From: an uncultured Lachnospiraceae bacterium
GTDB lineage: Bacteria; Bacillota; Clostridia; Lachnospirales; Lachnospiraceae
DNA length: 64,000 nucleotides
Direction of reading: 5' to 3'
Assembly: GCA_902781215.1 (NCBI GenBank)
Contig: CACZIO010000003.1
Coordinates: forward strand, 1 to 64,000
The notes beneath the pieces are model-generated. The model was not told where the DNA came from, did not search any database, and saw only the letters and a program-made list of their open reading frames with translations. Below, one piece after another: positions 1-13,756 of this stretch (positions within the stretch are counted from its first letter, which is position 1; each line of letters opens with the position of its first letter). Made by a program: the position numbers and the translations under genes.

Positions 1-7
1 AAAAGAG

Positions 8-2119
8 ATGAGTGAAAGCAATGCAAAAGTTCCCGAAATCTACGCCAGCATGGTCTTCAATGACAAGGTCATGCGTGAGCGCCTGCCCAAGGATGTCTAC
101 CAGGCGGTCCGCAAGACCAGCAAAAACGGCACGCACCTGGAGCTGGACGTCGCCAATACGGTTGCGGCCGTCATGAAGGAATGGGCCCTGGAGCATGGCG
201 CGACCCATTTCACCCACTGGTTCCAGCCCATGACGGGCCTGACGGCGGAAAAGCATGACGGTTTCATCTCCCCGACCTCCGACGGCGGCGTCATTATGGA
301 GTTCTCCGGTAAGGAGCTGGTCAAGGGTGAGCCCGATGCCTCCAGCTTCCCTTCCGGCGGCCTGCGCGCCACCTTCGAGGCCCGCGGCTACACCGCCTGG
401 GATCCCAGCTCCCCCGCCTTTATCAAGGATGGCTCCCTCTATATCCCGACCGCTTTCTGCTCCTACGGGGGCGAGGCCCTGGACAAAAAGACCCCCCTCC
501 TGCGGTCCATGGAAGCTCTCTCGGACGCGGCTGTCAAGGTCCTGCACCTTCTGGGCAACACGGACGTGACCCACGTCGATACGACTGTGGGCTCCGAGCA
601 GGAATATTTCCTGATCGACAAGGAGCTCTATAAAAAGAGAAAGGACCTGCTGCTGACCGGACGCACCCTCATGGGGGCACCGGCGCCCAAGGGGCAGGAG
701 ATGGAGGACCACTATTTCGGCGTCCTCAAGCCCAAGGTATCCGAATACATGCATGCCCTGGACCGGGAGCTCTGGGAGCTGGGCGTGCCGACCAAGACCA
801 AGCACAATGAGGTGGCGCCCTCCCAGCACGAACTGGCACCGGTCTTTGAGACCGCCAACATCGCGGTCGACCACAACCAGCTGACCATGGAGGTCATGAA
901 AAAGGTCGCCGACCGGTTCGGCTATGCCTGCCTCCTGCACGAGAAGCCCTTCGAGGGAATCAACGGCTCCGGCAAGCACAACAACTGGTCCATCAGCACG
1001 GACACCGGGGAGAACCTTCTCAACCCCGGGAAGACCCCTGCGGAAAACCTGCAGTTCCTGGTTTTCCTGCTGGCGGTGATCGCAGCGGTGGATGAGTACC
1101 AGGAGGTCCTGCGCGTCTCCGTCGCCACGGCCGGCAATGACCACCGCCTGGGCGGCAACGAGGCCCCGCCCGCCATCATCTCCATCTTTGTCGGCGACGA
1201 GCTGGATCAGGTCCTGCAGTCGATCGAGAACGACACCGTTTTTGCCGGCGCGGGCAAGACCCAGATGGGCATGGGCGCCCACGTCCTGCCCCACATCACA
1301 AAGGACACCACGGACCGCAACAGGACTTCGCCCTTCGCCTTCACCGGCAATAAGTTCGAGTTCCGCATGCCGGGCAGCTCATTGTCCGTCGCCAACCCCA
1401 ACATCGTCCTCAATACCGCCGTCGCGGAGACCCTGACGCAGATCTACGACAGGCTCAGGGACGTCCCAGCAGAGGATATGGATGCCGCTGTGCATGCCGT
1501 TCTCAAGGACCTTCTGTCTGAACACAAGCGAATCCTCTTCAACGGAAACGGCTACACCGACGAATGGGTCGGGGAGGCCCACCGCCGCGGACTCGCGGAC
1601 CTCAAGTCCCTGCCCGAGGCCATGCCCGCCTTTATCGCGGACAAGAGCGTGGAGCTCTTCACGAAGCATCATATTTTCACGAAGGAAGAGCTGGAATCCC
1701 GCTACGAGATCCTGCTGGAAAACTACGCCAAGACCATCCACATCGAGTCCCTGACCCTGCAGGAGATGGTCCGCAAGGACTTCACGGCCGGCCTGGTCCA
1801 GTACATGAAGGACGTGACCAACGAGGCCCTCAAAAAGCGCGACCTTCTCCCGGACAGTCGCTGCAGCTACGAGAGCCGCATCCTGCAGAAGCTCGACGAG
1901 ACCAGTGAGCAGATCCTGGACGCCCTCGATGTACTCGAGGCGGACACGAAGAAGGCAGAGGCGATCGAAGATACCCTGGCCCAGGCCTCCTTCTACCAGA
2001 AGACCATCCTGGCGGAGATGGATTCCCTGCGCAGGTGGACCGACCAGGCAGAGGCCATCATTCCGGATGGATATCTTCCGTATCCCACCTATGAGCAGAT
2101 GCTGTTCTCACTGAGATAA
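8..2119 (+). CDS. glnN: Glutamine synthetase type III
   Basis: Makes glutamine from glutamate, ammonia and ATP in the cytoplasm. At 703 aa it has the length of the GS-III family, much longer than GS-I or GS-II. Visible family motifs are SEQEYF near residue 195, NEVAPSQHE near 267, GSGKHNNWS near 320 and the arginine-rich NRTSPFAFTGNKFEFR near 440. The start at ATG 8 is only 7 bases from the window edge, so its promoter and most of its ribosome site are not visible. It lies 28 bases upstream of gltB, so it probably forms a GS/GOGAT nitrogen assimilation unit with gltB and gltD. A second, unrelated-type synthetase (GS-I) is encoded at 24830. Confidence 0.97.
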   Translation: MSESNAKVPEIYASMVFNDKVMRERLPKDVYQAVRKTSKNGTHLELDVANTVAAVMKEWALEHGATHFTHWFQPMTGLTAEKHDGFISPTSDGGVIMEFSGKELVKGEPDASSFPSGGLRATFEARGYTAWDPSSPAFIKDGSLYIPTAFCSYGGEALDKKTPLLRSMEALSDAAVKVLHLLGNTDVTHVDTTVGSEQEYFLIDKELYKKRKDLLLTGRTLMGAPAPKGQEMEDHYFGVLKPKVSEYMHALDRELWELGVPTKTKHNEVAPSQHELAPVFETANIAVDHNQLTMEVMKKVADRFGYACLLHEKPFEGINGSGKHNNWSISTDTGENLLNPGKTPAENLQFLVFLLAVIAAVDEYQEVLRVSVATAGNDHRLGGNEAPPAIISIFVGDELDQVLQSIENDTVFAGAGKTQMGMGAHVLPHITKDTTDRNRTSPFAFTGNKFEFRMPGSSLSVANPNIVLNTAVAETLTQIYDRLRDVPAEDMDAAVHAVLKDLLSEHKRILFNGNGYTDEWVGEAHRRGLADLKSLPEAMPAFIADKSVELFTKHHIFTKEELESRYEILLENYAKTIHIESLTLQEMVRKDFTAGLVQYMKDVTNEALKKRDLLPDSRCSYESRILQKLDETSEQILDALDVLEADTKKAEAIEDTLAQASFYQKTILAEMDSLRRWTDQAEAIIPDGYLPYPTYEQMLFSLR

Positions 2120-2147
2120 ATGCAGGTTTGCAAAAGAGGAAATCACC

Positions 2148-6862
<4,715 letters not shown>

Positions 6863-6866
<4 letters not shown>

Positions 6867-6991
6867 GGACGATGACCGTTGTGGCGATGACCCTTATGGC
6901 GACGACCCTTATGGGGATGCCTCTTCTGACGATGCCCCTTGGTGACGTGAGCCTGCCGGGCTGGGCCGAATTCGTTTTTTTGGATTTTTGA
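6863..6991 (+). CDS. Possible small hydrophobic peptide overlapping gltB stop
   Basis: A 42-codon frame starts at an ATG that overlaps the gltB stop codon (ATGA at 6863-6866), so it could be translated by coupling. The peptide is rich in Met, Thr and Leu (repeated MTLM/TTLM) and could be a membrane peptide. Against this, the DNA beneath it is a degenerate 15-bp tandem repeat, which gives open frames by chance in more than one register. No family was recognised. Treat as a candidate only. Confidence 0.25.
6871..6945 (+). repeat. Degenerate 15-bp tandem repeat after gltB
   Basis: Five consecutive 15-base units start at 6871, 6886, 6901, 6916 and 6931. They share the pattern GA(T/C)GACCCTTATGG, with units 2 and 3 nearly identical and the outer units diverged. 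It lies in the gltB-gltD spacer and has no obvious regulatory role. Confidence 0.7.
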
Positions 6992-7030
6992 GGAGAGACC
7001 GCAGGGCCTCTTTGTACAAAGGAATCAATT

Positions 7031-8602
7031 ATGGGAAAAGCAACAGGATTTCTGGAATACGAAAGACAGGAAAATATTGACCGCGATCCTCTGGAGAGGC
7101 TCGCGGACTACGGGGAGTTCCATCTGCCCCTCAGGGCGCAGGAGCGCAGGAGGCAGGGGGCGCGCTGCATGAACTGCGGCGTGCCCATGTGCCAGAGCGC
7201 CATCCGGCTCAAGGGGATGGTGACGGGCTGTCCGCTGCACAACCTGATCCCGGAGTGGAATGACCAGATCTATGCCGGGCATGAGCGCCATGCCCTCTCC
7301 AGACTCTTAAAGACGAGCAATTTCCCGGAGTTTACAGGACGGGTCTGTCCGGCCCTGTGCGAGAAGGCCTGCATCAACGGGATGGACGGGGAGCCGGTGA
7401 CCGTGCATGACAATGAGCTCTATATCATCGAGACTGCCTTTGCCAATGGATGGATGCAGCCGCGTCTGCCCGCCCTGCGCAGCGGCAAAAGGGTCGCTGT
7501 CGTGGGGAGCGGACCCTCCGGCCTCGCGGCGGCGGACCAGCTCAACCACCGGGGCCACTCCGTCACGGTCTTTGAGCGCGAGGACCGGATCGGGGGCCTG
7601 CTCATGTACGGCATTCCGAATATGAAGCTGGACAAGAGCGTCATCGACCGCCGCAGGAAGCTCATGGAGGCCGAGGGCGTTGTCTTTCGGACCGGCGTGA
7701 ATGTCGGAAAAAAAGAGGCGGAGAAACTGAAAAAGGAATTTGACGCTGTTATCCTGGCCTGCGGAGCCAAACAGCCCAGGGGGCTGACCGCTCTGATCTC
7801 AGAGACGGAAGGCTCTGAGGGGACGGCGCACGAAAGCGGACCGCAGGCCGAGGGCAAAAACGAGAGCAGAGAAAAGGAAAAAAACAGGCGCGGGGAAACC
7901 GGACCGCAGCCCATCGACCAGGTGCAGGGCGTCTATTATGCCGTCGACTTCCTGACCGGATGCACCAGGGCGCTTTTGTCCGGGACGCCGGATCAGCGCG
8001 CAAAGGACAGGAACGTCGTCATCGTGGGCGGCGGAGATACCGGCAACGACTGCATCGGGACGGTGCTCCGCCAGGGCTGCAGGACGGTCACGGCCATCGA
8101 GATGATGCCTGCGCCCCCGGTTGAGCGTGCTCCCGCCAACCCCTGGCCGGAGTGGCCGAAGATCCTCAAGACGGACTACGGCCACACGGAGGCCATCGCG
8201 CTCTTCGGCGCCGACCCGCGTATTTTCAGTACCACGGTCAAGGAGGTGATCCTGAAGGAAGGAGAGATCCACCAGGTCCGGACCGTTCAGATGACGTTCA
8301 GGGACGGAAAGCTTCAGGAGGTCGAAGGAACGGAAAAGGTCCTCCCCTGCGACATGCTTCTCATTGCGGCGGGCTTTACCGGCTGCCAGCCCTACACGGC
8401 GGAAGCCTTCGGCGTCAGCCTGTCCCCCCGCGGGACGGTCGTCAGCGAGGAGGGGCCGGACCACTACCGGACCAGTGTTCCCGGTGTCTTTACGGCCGGC
8501 GATATGCACCGGGGCCAGTCCCTGGTCGTCTGGAATATCGTCGAAGGCCGGGGCTGTGCCCGGGAGGTGGACGAGTACCTGATGGGCTATACGATGCTGT
8601 AA
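7031..8602 (+). CDS. gltD: Glutamate synthase small subunit
   Basis: NADPH-oxidising FAD and 4Fe-4S subunit that feeds electrons to GltB. The N-terminal cluster cysteines lie in CMNCGVPMC near residue 47, GCPLHN near 66 and CPALCEKAC near 105. An FAD-binding GSGPSGLAA follows near 157 and the NADPH-binding [11 protein letters not shown] near 333. An extra segment of about 45 residues (roughly 257-303) is unusually rich in Glu, Lys, Gly, Ser and Arg. It sits between the two nucleotide-binding halves, where E. coli-type GltD (about 470 aa) has a short loop, and it accounts for the 523 aa length. A rho-independent terminator follows at 8653. Confidence 0.96.
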   Translation: MGKATGFLEYERQENIDRDPLERLADYGEFHLPLRAQERRRQGARCMNCGVPMCQSAIRLKGMVTGCPLHNLIPEWNDQIYAGHERHALSRLLKTSNFPEFTGRVCPALCEKACINGMDGEPVTVHDNELYIIETAFANGWMQPRLPALRSGKRVAVVGSGPSGLAAADQLNHRGHSVTVFEREDRIGGLLMYGIPNMKLDKSVIDRRRKLMEAEGVVFRTGVNVGKKEAEKLKKEFDAVILACGAKQPRGLTALISETEGSEGTAHESGPQAEGKNESREKEKNRRGETGPQPIDQVQGVYYAVDFLTGCTRALLSGTPDQRAKDRNVVIVGGGDTGNDCIGTVLRQGCRTVTAIEMMPAPPVERAPANPWPEWPKILKTDYGHTEAIALFGADPRIFSTTVKEVILKEGEIHQVRTVQMTFRDGKLQEVEGTEKVLPCDMLLIAAGFTGCQPYTAEAFGVSLSPRGTVVSEEGPDHYRTSVPGVFTAGDMHRGQSLVVWNIVEGRGCAREVDEYLMGYTML

Positions 8603-8652
8603 ACATGTTTTGAGCAGCCCGTTTTTCGGCCGGCTCATGTGATGAAAGTGAG

Positions 8653-8694
8653 ACAGGCAGCGATCCTCTGGAGACAGGGGTGGCTGCCTGTTTT
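8653..8694 (+). terminator. Intrinsic terminator after gltD
   Basis: A 9-bp perfect stem ACAGGCAGC (8653-8661) pairs with GCTGCCTGT (8683-8691) and runs into TTTT. It ends the glnN-gltB-gltD transcript. Confidence 0.75.
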
Positions 8695-8743
8695 GGTGTC
8701 GATGGGGACAGTTCATTTTGACAATTATAGCACTCTAAGAAAA

Positions 8744-8781
8744 AGAGCGAAAAATACTGTTGATACAGTATTTTTCGCTCT
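8744..8781. repeat. Perfect 17-bp palindrome, also present at 42011
   Basis: Arms AGAGCGAAAAATACTGT (8744-8760) and their exact complement (8765-8781) enclose a 4-base loop TGAT. The same palindrome with one mismatch is found at 42011-42048, also next to other hairpin repeats. It may work as a transcription stop or be a mobile hairpin unit. Confidence 0.85.
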
Positions 8782-8804
8782 CGGAGGTTTGCATCGAATA
8801 TCAC

Positions 8805-8920
8805 CAATTTCAAAGCCCTTATATGTAAGGCTTTGAAATACGAATTTCTCGGACAAATGCTCTGCATTTGTTGACGATTGCCTGCGCACTTGCGTGCTCC
8901 GGCATGCTGCGGAAGAGTCA
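8805..8920 (+). repeat. Dispersed 116-bp multi-hairpin repeat, copy 1
   Basis: Nearly identical (two differences over about 113 bases) to the reverse complement of 22904-23019. It contains a hairpin TTCAAAGCC/GGCTTTGAA, a hairpin ACAAATGC-TCT-GCATTTGT and a palindromic GCGCACTTGCGTGC. It lies between the gltD terminator and the sulfur operon leader. Open frames crossing it are not credible genes. Confidence 0.9.
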
Positions 8921-9035
8921 AAATGAAACGTCCCTTCTGACTCCTGTTATCTCTTTTTTTGATAACAGGATATAAAAAATGCAGCTTGAGGGGGGAATTG
9001 CTTTTCCGGCCCGTGTGTGATACATTTTTAAAAGC

Positions 9036-9050
9036 CTATTAAACCGATAG
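9036..9050 (+). promoter_or_regulatory. LysR-type dyad upstream of the sulfur operon
   Basis: CTAT-N7-ATAG (9036-9050) gives the T-N11-A dyad typical of LysR regulators. A further AATAG follows at 9054. It is the only CTAT-N7-ATAG I found in the spacers of the sulfur cluster that I checked. The likely partner is the LysR protein encoded at 21995, by inference from position only. Confidence 0.45.
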
Positions 9051-9147
9051 ACAAATAGCTAAATCTTCTTTATGCAGGAGAAAGGAAAACAGGACAGATC
9101 TTTTTGTCTCAGCAAAAGAGGGAAGTAAAGGAAATCGAGAGGTGGAA

Positions 9148-9249
9148 ATGATGAGAAACAATTTCGGTATGAGAATGTGTCACGGCTGTTTCATGATGTG
9201 TCTGGAAATATCCCCGGTTTCGCTTCGAATGTACGGAGGGTCTTGTTGA
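9148..9249 (+). CDS. Cysteine-rich leader peptide (uORF) of sulfate operon
   Basis: A 33-codon frame with a good ribosome site (GAGAGGTGG, 9137-9145) directly before tandem ATG codons. It encodes a peptide starting MMRNNFGMRMCHGC, with Cys at positions 11, 14, 18 and 33 and seven Met: an extreme content of sulfur amino acids. It lies about 220 bases before the sulfate-binding protein. A GCAGG (9263) to CCTGC (9307) pairing followed by seven T lies downstream. The layout fits a leader whose translation senses cysteine or methionine supply. No homologue search was possible; the regulatory role is inferred. Confidence 0.6.
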   Translation: MMRNNFGMRMCHGCFMMCLEISPVSLRMYGGSC

Positions 9250-9262
9250 CTTGTCGAAAAAG

Positions 9263-9318
9263 GCAGGAACAGATCTGTGTGCGGAAGCGGGAGCGTAAGA
9301 ATATGCCCTGCTTTTTTT
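9263..9318 (+). terminator. Possible attenuator stem after the Cys-rich leader ORF
   Basis: GCAGG at 9263 can pair with CCTGC at 9307-9311, immediately followed by seven T. The 5-bp stem has a long loop, so it is weak by itself. Its place between the leader ORF and sbp makes it worth noting. Confidence 0.3.
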
Positions 9319-9468
9319 ATGCCCGCGCAGACCGGCGGGAGAAGGCGGACAGGCTGATCCGGCTGTACAGATAAAAAATGTCCTGCGCGGAAATATCGAT
9401 GTCCGGCCAGGCACAGTATTTCAATATGGAAATTTCATTTTGAAAATATGGAAAGAGAGAGGAAACAG

Positions 9469-10683
9469 ATGAGAACAAATCAATTTGAATCCATGAAGGA
9501 ATCGGAAAAGATCAATTATTCGGGAAATCACCTTTTGGGAGAAAGAAAGGGGATGGCACCTGCAGCAAAAAGAGCCGCAGCCCTGCTGATCGCGGCAGCG
9601 GTGGCGGCCGGGGCGCTTACGGCCTGCGGCGGGGCATCGGGGGCCGGTGCCGGGACGGCCGACTCCGGACAGGACAGCACCGGGGCAGCCAAAGAAAATG
9701 GCGCGCAGGGGGAAGTGATCGAGCTGACCAATGTATCCTATGATCCCACCCGGGAACTCTATGCGGCCTACAACCAGATCTTTGAGCCCTATTATAAAGA
9801 GCTGACAGGGCAGGAGGTCGTCGTGACCCAGTCCCACGGCGGCTCCGGGAAACAGGCGCTGGAGGTCTCCAACGGCCTGGAGGCGGACGTCGTGACCCTG
9901 GCGCTGGAGGGAGATGTACAGGTGGTGGCGGACGCGGGCCTGATCGACGACGGCTTCACCTCGGAATTTCCTCTGGACAGCTCTCCCTACACCTCGACGA
10001 TCGTCTTCCTGGTGCGGAGCGGCAACCCCAAAAAGATCTACGACTGGGACGATCTGATCCGGGATGATGTCGGCGTGATCACGCCCAATCCCAAGACCTC
10101 GGGCGGCGCGATGTGGAATTACCTGGCCGCATGGTACTACTTTGAACAGCAGGGACAGAGCGAGGAGGAGATCCTGGAATCCATCCGGAAGCTGTACGGA
10201 AATGTCGTTGTGCTCGACTCCGGTGCCCGGGGCGCCACGACATCTTTTGTGGAGAACGGACAGGGTGATGTCCTCCTGGCATGGGAAAATGAGGCCTTCC
10301 TTTCCCTGAAGGAGTATCCCGGAGAATATGAGATCGTCGTCCCTTCTGTCTCCATCCTGTGCCAGCCCACGGTCGCCGTCGTCGACGAGGTCGCCCGGAA
10401 GCATGGAACGGAGGATGCTGCCGCGGAATACCTCAGCTATCTCTATTCCGATGAGGCCCAGGTCATTGAGGCGCAGAACTTCTACCGCCCGAGCACACAG
10501 GAAATCTATGAGGAATATGTCGCCGACACGGATTCCAACACGATCACGGAGATTCCTGCGGACGGACACTGGATCAACGACAATATCGTACTGACTGACA
10601 TTACGCATTTCGGCGGATGGTCGGAGGCCCGCAGTAAACATTTCGCGGACGGCGCATATTTTGACCAGATCTACGAACAGTGA
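9469..10683 (+). CDS. sbp: Sulfate/thiosulfate ABC transporter substrate-binding lipoprotein
   Basis: Periplasmic-type binding protein of the Sbp/CysP family, held to the outer membrane face as a lipoprotein. The signal peptide ends with lipobox LTAC, making Cys53 the lipidated residue. The mature domain begins with VIELTNVSYDPTRELY and contains QSHGGSGKQ and NPKTSGGAMWNYLAAW, which are hallmark segments of the family. The start at 9469 has a strong GAGAGG site, but ATG 9553 (GGGAGAAAG seven bases upstream) would give a more usual 25-residue signal peptide. First structural gene of the sulfur cluster, followed by both permeases and the ATPase. Confidence 0.93.
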   Translation: MRTNQFESMKESEKINYSGNHLLGERKGMAPAAKRAAALLIAAAVAAGALTACGGASGAGAGTADSGQDSTGAAKENGAQGEVIELTNVSYDPTRELYAAYNQIFEPYYKELTGQEVVVTQSHGGSGKQALEVSNGLEADVVTLALEGDVQVVADAGLIDDGFTSEFPLDSSPYTSTIVFLVRSGNPKKIYDWDDLIRDDVGVITPNPKTSGGAMWNYLAAWYYFEQQGQSEEEILESIRKLYGNVVVLDSGARGATTSFVENGQGDVLLAWENEAFLSLKEYPGEYEIVVPSVSILCQPTVAVVDEVARKHGTEDAAAEYLSYLYSDEAQVIEAQNFYRPSTQEIYEEYVADTDSNTITEIPADGHWINDNIVLTDITHFGGWSEARSKHFADGAYFDQIYEQ

Positions 10684-10746
10684 TATGGGCAAAGTCCCTG
10701 ACAGTGATCCCGGCAATATTTCTGACAGGGATCCCGGAGGAAAGGT

Positions 10747-11586
10747 ATGAAGCCTGTTAAAAACAAAAGCATCATCCCGGGATTCGGGCTGAGCTTCGGT
10801 CTGACAATTACTATATTGAGCCTTGTGGTGCTTCTGCCCCTGTGCTCCCTGGTGGTGTTCACGCTCAAGCTCACGCCGTCCGAATTCCTCTACACGATCA
10901 CGAGACCCAGGGTCCTGTCCGGCTACCGGGTCAGCATTCTGACCGCCCTGGCGGCGTCGCTCGTCAACGCCGTCATGGGCCTGGTCATGGCCTGGGTCCT
11001 GGTGAGATATGAGTTTCCGGGCAAAAAGATCATAGACGGCATCATCGAGCTGCCCTTTGCCCTGCCGACCGCAGTGGCGGGCATCTCCCTGACCCATCTG
11101 ACGACCACAAACGGGTGGGTGGGAAAGATTTTTTACGAGCGGTTCGGGATCCGGATTGCCTACACCCGCCTGGGGATCACCATCGCCCTGATCTTTATCG
11201 GGATTCCCTTTGTCGTCCGGTCTGTGCAGCCGGTCCTGGAGAAGGTCGATCTCCAGTATGAGGAGGCTGCCATGATCCTGGGCGCGGACCGGCGGACGAC
11301 CTTTTTGCGGGTCATTTTTCCGGAGATCCTGCCCTCCCTGATCTCCGGCTTCACGCTGGCATTTGCCAGGAGCATCGGGGAGTACGGCAGCGTCGTCTTC
11401 ATAGCCGGAAATACGCCCTATGAGACGGAGATCGCCCCCCTCCTGATCATGTCGGAGCTGCAGGAATTTGACTATACGGCGGCGACCTCGATCGCCCTGG
11501 TCATGCTGGCCATCGCCTTCGTGATCCTGTCGGTCAATGCGGTCCTGCAGAGCATTGTGTCCCGGCGCGTCAGCGGCCTGGCCTGA
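10747..11586 (+). CDS. cysT: Sulfate ABC transporter permease CysT
   Basis: Membrane permease subunit for sulfate import, 279 aa with about six hydrophobic segments, the first near residues 15-38. The coupling (EAA) loop that contacts CysA is visible as EEAAMILGADRRTTFLRV near residue 176. It is preceded by a GGAGGAAAGG ribosome site. It pairs with CysW to form the channel. Its last codons (GCGTCAGCGGCCTGGC) are echoed at 11626 in the spacer, which suggests a small duplication. Confidence 0.93.
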   Translation: MKPVKNKSIIPGFGLSFGLTITILSLVVLLPLCSLVVFTLKLTPSEFLYTITRPRVLSGYRVSILTALAASLVNAVMGLVMAWVLVRYEFPGKKIIDGIIELPFALPTAVAGISLTHLTTTNGWVGKIFYERFGIRIAYTRLGITIALIFIGIPFVVRSVQPVLEKVDLQYEEAAMILGADRRTTFLRVIFPEILPSLISGFTLAFARSIGEYGSVVFIAGNTPYETEIAPLLIMSELQEFDYTAATSIALVMLAIAFVILSVNAVLQSIVSRRVSGLA

Positions 11587-11626
11587 ACGGCAAAATCTGC
11601 CATTCAATGGCCATAGCGTATTCCGG

Positions 11627-11666
11627 CGTCAGCGGCCTGGCATGACAGCCGCAAATGCCGCTGACG
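11627..11666. repeat. Hairpin in cysT-cysW spacer echoing the end of cysT
   Basis: CGTCAGCGGC (11627-11636) pairs perfectly with GCCGCTGACG (11657-11666). The left arm with its flank also repeats the final bases of cysT. There is no T-run, so it is more likely an mRNA-stabilising hairpin or duplication scar than a terminator. Confidence 0.5.
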
Positions 11667-11719
11667 GATGCCGCACGGGACAGGGCCGGATGGCCTGATG
11701 CACACGAGGAGAATACAAA

Positions 11720-12550
11720 ATGAAACTGCGTAATAACAGCGGTCCTGCGAAATGGATCCTGATCCTTCTGGTCAGCATTTTTCTGGCGGTCTTTCTGATC
11801 CTGCCGCTGGTCTATATCCTGATGACGGCGCTGGGCAGGGGATTGGGGGTCTACCGGGCAGCGGTCACGGATCCCTATGCCGTCAAGGCCCTCCTGCTGA
11901 CACTGAGGGCCACGCTCTGGGCGGTCGCCGTCAACACACTGTTCGGGATCGCCGCCGCATGGTGCCTGACCAAGTACGCCTTCCGGGGCAAAAAGATCAT
12001 CTCGACCCTGATCGATCTGCCGGTCACCGTCTCCCCCATCATCGCGGGCCTCATCTATGTCCTCACCTTCGGGCGCCAGAGCTTTCTCTACCCGATCCTG
12101 GACAGCAGAGGAATCCAGATCATCTTCGCGGTCCCCGGTATCATCCTGGCCACGATCTTCGTCACCTTCCCTTTTATCTCTCGGGAACTCATTCCGGTCC
12201 TGACGGCCCAGGGAACCGATGAGGAGGAGGCCGCCGCCCTGATGGGGGCAGGTACATGGACCATCTTCCGAAGAGTGACCTTCCCCCATATCAAGTGGGC
12301 CCTTCTGTACGGGATCGTTTTATGTACTGCCAGGGCCATGGGAGAATTCGGCGCGGTCTCCGTTCTGTCGGGGCATCTGCGGGGCAAGACCAACACACTG
12401 CCGCTCTATATCGAGCTTTTATACCAGGGGTATGACTTCACAGGTGCCTTCGCCGCCTCCTCGCTTCTGGTGATCATGGCAGTCATTGTCCTGATCCTCC
12501 GCATTTTCCTGGAACACCGGGGAAAAAAGGAACTGGATCTGCATAAGTAA
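11720..12550 (+). CDS. cysW: Sulfate ABC transporter permease CysW
   Basis: Second permease subunit of the sulfate importer, 276 aa, with about six membrane segments. The first (ILILLVSIFLAVFLILP) lies near residues 12-28. The EAA loop EEEAAALMGAGTWTIFRRV lies near residue 174. It forms a heterodimer with CysT. Start ATG 11720 follows a GAGGAG site. Family assignment is firm; assignment to CysW rather than CysT rests on gene order. Confidence 0.93.
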   Translation: MKLRNNSGPAKWILILLVSIFLAVFLILPLVYILMTALGRGLGVYRAAVTDPYAVKALLLTLRATLWAVAVNTLFGIAAAWCLTKYAFRGKKIISTLIDLPVTVSPIIAGLIYVLTFGRQSFLYPILDSRGIQIIFAVPGIILATIFVTFPFISRELIPVLTAQGTDEEEAAALMGAGTWTIFRRVTFPHIKWALLYGIVLCTARAMGEFGAVSVLSGHLRGKTNTLPLYIELLYQGYDFTGAFAASSLLVIMAVIVLILRIFLEHRGKKELDLHK

Positions 12551-12671
12551 TGGCGCCGGATCGAAGCGGCGGTCTGGACGGGTTCCTTCCGTCAATGTGC
12601 CGCAAAGGGCTTTTAAACCTGACGTCAAAAGCAATCGTGAGGCGGGCAGTATGGTCGGAAAGAGGTAAATC

Positions 12672-13745
<1,074 letters not shown>

Positions 13746-13756
13746 GGACAAAAGAT

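Larger units (their letters stand above)
8603..9147. other. 545-bp gene-free leader region with repeats and regulatory signals
   Basis: Holds the gltD terminator, the palindrome at 8744, the dispersed repeat at 8805, a third hairpin (CCTGTTATC 8943-8951 with GATAACAGG 8961-8969, T-rich loop) and the LysR-like dyad at 9036. A possible promoter is TTGCTT near 8999 with TACATT near 9021. No protein gene is credible here. Confidence 0.6.

Noticed and set aside
8490..8921. Minus-strand frame through the 8805 repeat, also seen at 22904
   Set aside because: Its peptide (LPQHAGARKCAGNRQQ) recurs only because the DNA repeat does. It runs through hairpins and over the gltD end; not a gene.
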